Source: Gemmatimonadota bacterium
GTDB lineage: Bacteria; Gemmatimonadota; Gemmatimonadetes; Palauibacterales; Palauibacteraceae
Length of the DNA stretch: 5,683 nt
NCBI GenBank assembly: GCA_030601615.1
Contig: JAUVTH010000105.1
Location: forward strand, 1-5,683
Direction: 5' to 3'
Positions 1-4,948 of the stretch are shown piece by piece. The notes under the pieces were generated by a model. The model searched no databases. It was given only the letters and a program-made list of their open reading frames with translations, and was not told the origin of the DNA. The position numbers were made by a program, and so were the translations under genes. Every line of letters starts with the position of its first letter. The first letter of the stretch is position 1.

Positions 1-1
1 C

Positions 2-1372
2 GTCCGCGAGCAGAATGGGGATTCCGATCGACAGAACGTCCGAGCGTAGCCTGTCGTCGGACTCGACCAGATCCATGGCGCGCGTGGCCGTCACCTCCGG
101 ATCGAGTTCCGCCGCCTCGGGAACGTCGTCAAACAGACGGCGCAGGATCTCCGCCTCGAACAGCAACTTGCTGAGCCGCGGTGGACCCAGCATCTCGAAG
201 GCCACGGAGCGGACACCGTGCTCGACCTCGAGCTCCTCCATGTATCTGAGTGCCGCCTCGCGGAGCGCTCCACCGCGGTAGGTCGGCCCCATCGTAGCAG
301 CGTCGAGCGCACCGACGATGTCCCGTCCGGTCGGACGGCCCCGGATCTCCGCGATCGCAGCATCCGCGATCTCCTCGGGCGTGATGATCTCCATCAGTCC
401 GAGCGCCGAGATCGTCTCGTACTCCCCGAGACTGAACAGGCCGTTCTCGCCCGCGTCGAGCCACACGGACTCGAGCGACTCGCCCAGGTCGACGTAACGG
501 TCGTCGGGAAGAGCGGTAAAGGCCTCGGACAGATCGACCGGCACGCGGCAGTCGAATCGGGGAATCGGCTTGCCGCCTTTCATGACCGGTCCGAAGCAGA
601 TCCTCTTCCATGCGACGGCCGCCGTCGGCTTGACCTCCTTCACGACGGGAGAGTCGGGTGTGCGTCCCATCAGGAACAGCAATGACGAGTGCGCCCCCGA
701 GACGCTCGACTTCGAGAGGAGCGTGGCGGATGGCCGCTCCTCGGAGTGCGTGAACGGCACGTTGAGACCCATACCGCCGGTTCCCGACGTCCCGATCTTG
801 AGATAGACCTCCGTTCCCGCGACGCGCATGCCGCGCATGAGGACCTGGACGTGCCGGATGAGCTGCGGCAGGTACAGGGTCGTCAGGTGCGCCTCGATAT
901 CGGCCACCGTCGGCTTGCCGCCGTGCCACATCAGGTCGCGGAGCCTGCCCGCCGACTTGAACAGGTCCTGGTAGGCGATGGCGGTCGCCGTGTTGACGCA
1001 GTCGATGACGATCTCGGGCTTGTGCGTCTCGAGGAGCGAAAACAAAAGATTCCGCTCGAAGTCAGCCTCGGTAAGGTGCCCCAGGAGGTCGGCCAGGATC
1101 TCCGCCCGTCCCTCGTCAGTCTCCAGCATCGCGCTGCGGGAGTCGTCCCGACGCGTCGATCGAAGCAGGATGTCACCCCACTCGGCGATCAGCTCGACGC
1201 CTTCCGACTCCGGCATCTCTCTCAGCGTTGCGACGCCTTCTTCAGCCTCGTCACGCCGCAGCGCCGCGATAGCGAGGCGCCTTGGCCGCAACGGCAGGAG
1301 CTTGCGCGCGATGGCGATCCCGATGAGGCCCGAGCCGCCGAGCATCAGGATATTCCGTCCCTTTATGTCCAT
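2..1372 (-). CDS. Atypical SDR-like Rossmann-fold NAD(P)-binding protein (partial, C-terminus beyond left edge)
   Basis: The frame is open from an ATG at 1372 to the left edge: 457 codons with no stop, so the C-terminus is missing. Residues 7-26 form a beta-strand, glycine loop and helix with GxxGxxG (G12, G15, G18; LGGSGLIG), the dinucleotide-binding signature of Rossmann oxidoreductases and epimerases. A second strand-like stretch, EIVIDCVNTAT, lies at 120-130. A Gly-rich segment at 194-204 (GTSGTGGMGLN) and SKSSVSGAH at 220-228 look like conserved core. I find no YxxxK catalytic pair: none of the visible tyrosines has Lys at +4. It is therefore not a classical SDR by motif, and it is long for one. 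The start is 1 nt after the rluB stop, with AGGA 9 nt upstream inside the rluB end, implying coupled translation as the last visible operon gene. Substrate is unknown. I recall similar proteins annotated only as short-chain dehydrogenase. Confidence 0.8.
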   Translation of the reverse strand, partial: MDIKGRNILMLGGSGLIGIAIARKLLPLRPRRLAIAALRRDEAEEGVATLREMPESEGVELIAEWGDILLRSTRRDDSRSAMLETDEGRAEILADLLGHLTEADFERNLLFSLLETHKPEIVIDCVNTATAIAYQDLFKSAGRLRDLMWHGGKPTVADIEAHLTTLYLPQLIRHVQVLMRGMRVAGTEVYLKIGTSGTGGMGLNVPFTHSEERPSATLLSKSSVSGAHSSLLFLMGRTPDSPVVKEVKPTAAVAWKRICFGPVMKGGKPIPRFDCRVPVDLSEAFTALPDDRYVDLGESLESVWLDAGENGLFSLGEYETISALGLMEIITPEEIADAAIAEIRGRPTGRDIVGALDAATMGPTYRGGALREAALRYMEELEVEHGVRSVAFEMLGPPRLSKLLFEAEILRRLFDDVPEAAELDPEVTATRAMDLVESDDRLRSDVLSIGIPILLAD

Positions 1373-1373
1373 T

Positions 1374-2105
1374 TTACTCGTTCCTGTTCAGTGCTCGCAG
1401 TCGAGCGATCTCGCCTTCCTGGAGGGATCGCCACGATCCGCGCGGGAGGTTCTTGAGCTCCAGCGGACCGAACGAGACCCGCTTGAGGGCGTGGATCGTC
1501 ACCCCCACGGCATCCATGAGACGCCGGACCTCCCGGTTCCGGCCCTCGCGCAATGACAGCTCCAGGGTGACCTGGTCCTTCCTGGCGCCAGGCCTGACCC
1601 GAAAGTCCTCGATGCGCGCGGGACCGTCTTCCAGTTCGATGCCAGCCCGCAATCGGGGGCCGAGGTTGTCCGGAATCGGACCCGCCACCGTGACTTCGTA
1701 TCGCCGGGAGATGCGATTGCGCGGATGCAGCAACGCGTCCGCCACCTCCCCTTCGTTCGTCAGCAGGAGCAGTCCTTCGCTCATGTAGTCCAACCGGCCG
1801 ACGTGGAACAGGTCCGCCATGCCCGGGTCGATCAGGTCGTACACCGTGGGCCGGCCTTCAGGGTCACTGCGGGTACACAGGTAGCCAGGCGGCTTGTGCA
1901 GCATCACCCAGCGGGCCGGCGCCGGCCGCACGCGCCGACCATCCACCTCCACCACGCTACGATCCGGGTCGACCTTCACTCCCTGGACGGTGACGACGGC
2001 CCCGTCCACCTTCACTCGACCCGCCCGGATGAGGTCCTCGCTTGCCCTCCGCGATGCCACGCCGGCACGCGCCAGATACTTCTGCAAGCGCATCTCCGGC
2101 GCCAC
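1374..2105 (-). CDS. rluB: RluB/RsuA-family 23S rRNA pseudouridine synthase
   Basis: This 243-residue protein would isomerise a specific uridine in rRNA, most likely 23S rRNA, to pseudouridine. An N-terminal S4 RNA-binding domain spans about residues 6-52 (RLQKYLARAGVASRRASE, then the GRVKVDGAVV turn). The catalytic domain follows, with KPPG at 71-74, the active-site motif GRLDYMSEGLLLLTNEG at 103-119 whose D106 is the expected nucleophile, and the family motif EGRNREVRRLMDAVG at 187-201. Length is normal for RluB of bacteria lacking a long tail. Family members share these motifs, so RluB versus a sister RsuA/RluE/RluF enzyme is inferred from length and from the scpAB linkage common in many phyla. 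The longest start is GTG at 2105, 3 nt after the scpB stop. An ATG at 2093 would give the family-like start MRLQKYLA, but its GGAG abuts the codon. Neither start has a good Shine-Dalgarno, so coupling to scpB is likely. Confidence 0.93.
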   Translation of the reverse strand: MAPEMRLQKYLARAGVASRRASEDLIRAGRVKVDGAVVTVQGVKVDPDRSVVEVDGRRVRPAPARWVMLHKPPGYLCTRSDPEGRPTVYDLIDPGMADLFHVGRLDYMSEGLLLLTNEGEVADALLHPRNRISRRYEVTVAGPIPDNLGPRLRAGIELEDGPARIEDFRVRPGARKDQVTLELSLREGRNREVRRLMDAVGVTIHALKRVSFGPLELKNLPRGSWRSLQEGEIARLRALNRNE

Positions 2106-2108
2106 GGC

Positions 2109-2708
2109 TCAGGAACTTTCGCCCGTGGAGTCAGCGGTTTCGGCCGCGAGCGGTTTCGGCCGCTCGGCTTCCATGGCCTGCTGCAGCTCGCCAAGCACCA
2201 CGGGCAGCTCGTCCGCGGCCGGGAGATCGGACACGTCCTTCATTCCGAAGTGCTCGAGGAATTTCTGGGTCACTCCGTACAGCAGGGGCCGGCCGAGTCC
2301 CTCGCCTCGGGCGACTACCTGAACGAGCTCCCAATCGAGCAACGTCCGCAGTACTGAGCTGGCACTGACGCCCCGGACCTCCTCGATCTCGATTCTCCCG
2401 ATAGGTTTCCGGTACGCGATAATCGCGAGGGTCTCGAGCGCAGCCGGTGACAGATGGGGGGCGCGTGGCACTGAATCGAACCGCTCCAGGTACGGAGCAT
2501 ATTCGGGGCGGGTCAGGACCTGGAATCCATCGCCAAGTTGATAGATCTGAAACGCCCGCTCCGCGTCCTCATACGAATCGCGCAAGAACTGGATCGCCTC
2601 GACGACCCGCTCGACGTCCAGGCCCTCGTCAGCCCTCGAGATCTCCTCAAGTGTGAGCGGCGTCTGGCTCGCGAAAAGAGTAGCTTCAACGATCTGCTCT
2701 ACCTTCAC
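2109..2708 (-). CDS. scpB: Segregation and condensation protein B
   Basis: ScpB is the winged-helix accessory subunit (kite protein) of the bacterial SMC-ScpAB condensin. It binds ScpA as a dimer and helps compact and segregate replicated chromosomes on the nucleoid. The 199-residue protein has the usual N-terminal winged-helix start (VEQIVEATLFAS at 3-14) and the hallmark LSPAALETLAIIAYRKPI at 86-103, followed by the RGV at 112-114. The second winged helix ends in GRPLLYGVTQKFLEHFGM at 139-156. Residues from about 178 form a low-complexity Glu/Ala/Ser tail. The start is GTG, overlapping the scpA stop by 4 nt as GTGA. A strong GGAGGG lies at 2720-2715 with 6-nt spacing, which supports this start. 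Confidence 0.97.
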   Translation of the reverse strand: MKVEQIVEATLFASQTPLTLEEISRADEGLDVERVVEAIQFLRDSYEDAERAFQIYQLGDGFQVLTRPEYAPYLERFDSVPRAPHLSPAALETLAIIAYRKPIGRIEIEEVRGVSASSVLRTLLDWELVQVVARGEGLGRPLLYGVTQKFLEHFGMKDVSDLPAADELPVVLGELQQAMEAERPKPLAAETADSTGESS

Positions 2709-3505
2709 GCGATTCCCTCCGCTGACTCTGTCGCCTCAGGTGGATCGCCCGTCTGCTTTCGCTCGCCGGGAAGGAGCCAGATCGAGGCGAACGGTTTGAC
2801 CTGTTCGATCCGCAACACCTGCTGCCGCGCAAGCTCCAGGGCTGCCAACAGGGCCGCAATGGCGTGCGCGCGCGTGCCCCAGGGCCGAAACAGTCGATCG
2901 AACGACACTCGCTTCGCCTTCGCCAGCAATCGTCGCAATAGAGATACCTTCTCGCCCACGGTCACCGTCTGAGAGGGCGGCCGGAATACGACAGGCGGCA
3001 GAGGCTCCGGAATACGGGCTGCAGCGGCAAGGAATTCGGCCAGCGTCAGCTCGAGCTCGACCGGCGCCAATGTCGGCGCAGGCCGACTCTCCACAAAACC
3101 CTTCGCGAAGTGCCGTCCGCGCTGGGCTTCGGCTCCTTCGAGCACGTGCACGACATCCTGGAAATGCTCGTACTCGAGCAGCCGTCTGACCAGTTCCGCC
3201 CGTGGATCTGCGTCCCAATCAGGCTGCTCTGGGCGCGGCAGGAGGAGCTGCGCCTTGATGCGGACCAGAGTGGACGCCATCTCGAGGAACTCCCCCGCCC
3301 TCTCGATCGGCATCGCTTCCAGTCCGTCCGACAGCGCCGAGACAAACTGCTCCGTGATCCGGGCGATCGGGATGTCGAAGATATCAATGTCCTGCGACCG
3401 GATCAGGTGAAGGAGCAGGTCAAGGGGGCCTTCGAACCGCTCCAGCGAAACCTGGAACGGCTCGCTGCCCTGAATTGTGTCCTGGGACGACGCGATCGAG
3501 TTCAT
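2705..3505 (-). CDS. scpA: Segregation and condensation protein A (kleisin)
   Basis: ScpA is the kleisin that bridges the two SMC heads and recruits ScpB, closing the condensin ring. The 266-residue protein has the diagnostic N-terminal motif FEGPLDLLLHLI at 24-35, followed by DIFDIPIARITEQF at 41-54. The helix AGEFLEMASTLVRIKAQLLL at 70-89 contacts the SMC neck in characterised kleisins. A variable linker follows at about 92-195. The C-terminal winged-helix region includes VSFDRLF at 200-206 and a helix ending in PFASIWL at 238-244. The last 20 residues are a Glu/Pro-rich tail. The ATG at 3505 is the only usable start before the conserved motif: no ATG, GTG or TTG occurs in the next 15 or so codons. 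No good Shine-Dalgarno is seen: GGAG directly abuts the ATG and AAGGTC lies about 15 nt upstream. It is the first gene of the minus-strand operon and is divergent from rpsT. Confidence 0.97.
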   Translation of the reverse strand: MNSIASSQDTIQGSEPFQVSLERFEGPLDLLLHLIRSQDIDIFDIPIARITEQFVSALSDGLEAMPIERAGEFLEMASTLVRIKAQLLLPRPEQPDWDADPRAELVRRLLEYEHFQDVVHVLEGAEAQRGRHFAKGFVESRPAPTLAPVELELTLAEFLAAAARIPEPLPPVVFRPPSQTVTVGEKVSLLRRLLAKAKRVSFDRLFRPWGTRAHAIAALLAALELARQQVLRIEQVKPFASIWLLPGERKQTGDPPEATESAEGIA

Positions 3506-3523
3506 CTCCGAGTCACACCGACC

Positions 3524-3552
3524 TTGATTCGACGGGGAAACCAGTGTAAGCT
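3524..3552 (+). promoter_or_regulatory. Candidate sigma70-type promoter for rpsT
   Basis: TTGATT at 3524-3529 and TAAGCT at 3547-3552 are separated by 17 nt. They resemble the -35 and -10 boxes of housekeeping-sigma promoters, although the -10 matches TATAAT only at T, A and the final T. The placement predicts a transcript starting near 3559 with a leader of roughly 45 nt before the rpsT start. The -35 lies only 19 nt from the scpA start codon on the other strand, so the two genes share this control region. This is a motif reading only, with no transcript data. Confidence 0.4.
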
Positions 3553-3567
3553 ACCCGGTCTTTTGAT

Positions 3568-3577
3568 TCTCGCGAGA
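3568..3577. repeat. 10-bp perfect palindrome in the rpsT leader
   Basis: TCTCGCGAGA is self-complementary and lies between the candidate rpsT promoter and its ribosome binding site. It could be an operator for a dimeric regulator or one part of leader RNA structure. As a hairpin it has little or no loop, so it would be poor on its own. A 10-bp palindrome can also arise by chance in GC-rich DNA, so function is inferred only weakly from its position. Confidence 0.25.
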
Positions 3578-3589
3578 CGCGAACAACTG

Positions 3590-3594
3590 AAGGA
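3590..3594 (+). promoter_or_regulatory. Shine-Dalgarno of rpsT that fixes the TTG start
   Basis: AAGGA lies 8 nt upstream of the TTG at 3603, an ideal spacing. It decides the start in favour of TTG, since no ATG or GTG occurs nearby in the frame. The protein then begins MPNIKSARKR, exactly where S20 proteins normally begin. Confidence 0.8.
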
Positions 3595-3602
3595 ATAGAG
3601 CA

Positions 3603-3860
3603 TTGCCGAACATTAAGAGTGCCCGCAAGAGGCTTCGACAGTCCCACAAGCGGCGGGATCGCAATCGGACCGTTCGTTCGGAGATCCGAACGCGGACCAA
3701 GAGCCTTCTGCAGACGGAGTCTCCGACCGAGGCCGGGACGGCTTACCGGAAGATCACTTCCATGCTCGACACGGCCGCCCGCAAGGGAATCCTGTCGAAG
3801 CAGGCGGCAGCCCGCCGGAAGTCCAGGCTTGCCCGCTACGTTCGAGGGCTCAGCGACTGA
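3603..3860 (+). CDS. rpsT: Small (30S) ribosomal subunit protein bS20
   Basis: S20 is a primary binder of 16S rRNA that helps assemble the body of the 30S subunit. The 85-residue, highly basic protein is close to the usual family length (87 in E. coli). It carries the N-terminal motif NIKSARKR at 3-10 and the C-terminal signature AARKGILSKQAAARRKSRLA at 58-77, and should fold as a three-helix bundle. Translation starts at TTG. The E. coli rpsT gene also starts with UUG, and S20 represses its own translation there, so the unusual start here may reflect the same weak-start feedback; that extension is inference. It is the only plus-strand gene in the window, divergent from scpA and convergent with the acidic coiled-coil gene. 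It appears to be a single-gene transcript bounded by the hairpin at 3888-3918. Confidence 0.97.
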   Translation: MPNIKSARKRLRQSHKRRDRNRTVRSEIRTRTKSLLQTESPTEAGTAYRKITSMLDTAARKGILSKQAAARRKSRLARYVRGLSD

Positions 3861-3887
3861 CGTCTCCCCCCCAAGGGAGCCGTTGAC

Positions 3888-3918
3888 CAGCCCGCGGGCC
3901 CGCCAGGGTCGCGGGCTG
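3888..3918. terminator. GC-rich hairpin between convergent genes, probable terminator
   Basis: CAGCCCGCG at 3888-3896 and CGCGGGCTG at 3910-3918 form a perfect 9-bp stem with a 13-nt loop. The stem can be extended outward across a bulged C at 3887 (GA with TC) and by GCCG at 3879-3882 with CGGC at 3920-3923. It sits 27 nt after the rpsT stop and 7 nt after the stop of the opposing gene, a position typical of a shared terminator. Neither side has a real T-tract: the plus strand reads TCGGCTTTCAG after the stem, and the minus strand has none. Termination may therefore be weak or factor-assisted. Confidence 0.6.
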
Positions 3919-3925
3919 TCGGCTT

Positions 3926-4882
3926 TCAGAGATCCTCCGACTTCCGATCGGACCCGTCGTCGTCAGCGGAGTCGCCATCCTCATCGAGCAACGCCGACAC
4001 GGCGTCGAACGTTTCCGGGTCATCGAGCGACAGCGACTCGAGGAACTCCAGTTCGTCCGTGAAATCTTCCGGCTCGCCCTGCTCGGCTGCCGGCTCGGCT
4101 TCGGACTCTACCGCTTCAGGTTCCTCCGCTTCGGTTTCCTCCGCCAGGCCGGCATCCGCATCAACGACTTCCGCTTCAACGTACTCGGCGTTCGCGTAAT
4201 CCGTCTCGACGACTTCAGATTCCACCAGTTCGGCCGTGACGACCTCCTCGGCCGCCTCTATCTGTTCGGTTTCGGTTCCCGGCTCGGCCTCGTCGAATGG
4301 CTGTGTCATCCAGGCGTCGGCGCTGTCTTCTGACTCCGCGACTAGTCCCTGCTCGTCAGCGGCCTCCTGTTCTTCGGCCTCCTCGGTTTCCGGAATATCG
4401 GCCGTCTTCTCCGTCGCCACGGATTCGACCACGGCCGGGCCCGCCCCTGCCCCCGACAGCTCAGCGAGCACGGTGTCGAGCTCCTCCACGGCTGACCGCT
4501 GGGCAGTCAACTCGACCTCCATCTCGTCGATCTCGGCCTGGTGCTCCGCCCGGCGAAGCTCCCACTCTTCGTCGTCAAACTCACCGACCACGTGCCGAAG
4601 CTGGGTCTCCTCCAGCTCCGCCGTTCGTGCATCGTGCTGACCCGCCACCTTCTCGACCGCCTCTGTCCGCTCGGCCAGGACCGCCTCGAGCTCCGATCGA
4701 TGCCCCTCAAGCTCGGTTTCGACCGCGGCGAGGCGGCCTGCGTAGTCACTCCGGACTTTCTCCGCCACCTCGGGTCGGAACTCGCTGCCCAGCTCATCGA
4801 GCCGGTTCAGCCACTCCTGGAAAGTGCCGCGCTTCTCGAGCAGTCCCTGGATCGCTTCGGGTATCACGTGTCCCCCGTCCAT
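3926..4882 (-). CDS. Coiled-coil protein with long acidic low-complexity C-terminal half, function unknown
   Basis: I do not recognise a named family. The 318-residue protein is soluble by sequence, with no signal peptide, membrane segment or cysteine. Residues about 35-142 look like a long heptad-rich coiled coil rich in Glu, Arg, Ala and Leu, with LRHVVGEFDDEEWELRRAEH at 95-114 as its most distinctive part. From 151 to 310 it is extremely acidic, 61 Asp/Glu in 160 residues, with no Lys, Arg or His from 160 to 312. A short amphipathic patch at 275-300 (ELEFLESLSLDDPETF) may be a folded or binding motif. The N-terminal half resembles coiled-coil proteins that I recall ending in a zinc ribbon, but no zinc ribbon is present here. 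The start may be the ATG at 4882 or a GTG at 4867 (residue 6), which has GGGGGA 3 nt upstream and yields an IPEAIQGLL start. It follows dihydroorotase on the same strand after 66 nt and converges with rpsT. Confidence 0.85.
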   Translation of the reverse strand: MDGGHVIPEAIQGLLEKRGTFQEWLNRLDELGSEFRPEVAEKVRSDYAGRLAAVETELEGHRSELEAVLAERTEAVEKVAGQHDARTAELEETQLRHVVGEFDDEEWELRRAEHQAEIDEMEVELTAQRSAVEELDTVLAELSGAGAGPAVVESVATEKTADIPETEEAEEQEAADEQGLVAESEDSADAWMTQPFDEAEPGTETEQIEAAEEVVTAELVESEVVETDYANAEYVEAEVVDADAGLAEETEAEEPEAVESEAEPAAEQGEPEDFTDELEFLESLSLDDPETFDAVSALLDEDGDSADDDGSDRKSEDL

Positions 4883-4885
4883 CAG

Positions 4886-4940
4886 GCCGTCAGTGATGAG
4901 GTGATGTCGCCACGGCGCCGCGCTCGACGTCGGTGACGGC
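4886..4940. repeat. 7-bp inverted repeat in the gap between dihydroorotase and the coiled-coil gene
   Basis: GCCGTCA at 4886-4892 and TGACGGC at 4934-4940 are perfect inverted repeats framing 41 nt that include the palindromes GGCGCC and GACGTC. On the minus strand the structure lies between the dihydroorotase stop and the ATG at 4882, with the second arm ending 3 nt before that codon. There is no T-tract, so it does not look like an intrinsic terminator. It might affect translation of the downstream gene, or it may be chance. Confidence 0.25.
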
Positions 4941-4948
4941 TGGCTACT

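Noticed and set aside
129..929. 266-codon minus-strand frame inside the SDR-like gene
   Set aside because: It overlaps the SDR-like frame on the same strand. Its Arg/Gly-rich, motif-free translation marks it as an alternate-frame artefact.
689..1456. Long plus-strand open frame (255 codons) opposite the SDR-like gene
   Set aside because: It is antisense to a frame with clear Rossmann motifs and unbroken coding. Its translation is Arg- and Leu-rich with no recognisable domain, as expected for a GC-rich shadow frame.
1725..2357. Plus-strand frame opposite rluB and scpB
   Set aside because: It crosses the junction of two well-identified genes on the other strand, and its His/Arg/Gln-rich translation has no recognisable motif.
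3506..3602. A distinct minus-strand promoter for scpA (TACACT as -10)
   Set aside because: No acceptable -35 box lies 16-18 nt upstream of it, so I did not list it as a feature.
4080..4260. Apparent short DNA repeats (cgcttc, cctccgc) within the acidic tail
   Set aside because: They follow from repeated Glu/Ala/Val codons. No constant unit length or spacing is present, so this is not a tandem-repeat or CRISPR array.
4297..4896. Plus-strand frame opposite the acidic coiled-coil gene
   Set aside because: Its Pro/Arg/Ser-rich translation is what the complement of Glu/Ala codons gives in this frame. The minus-strand frame has coherent coiled-coil structure and sensible start and stop positions.
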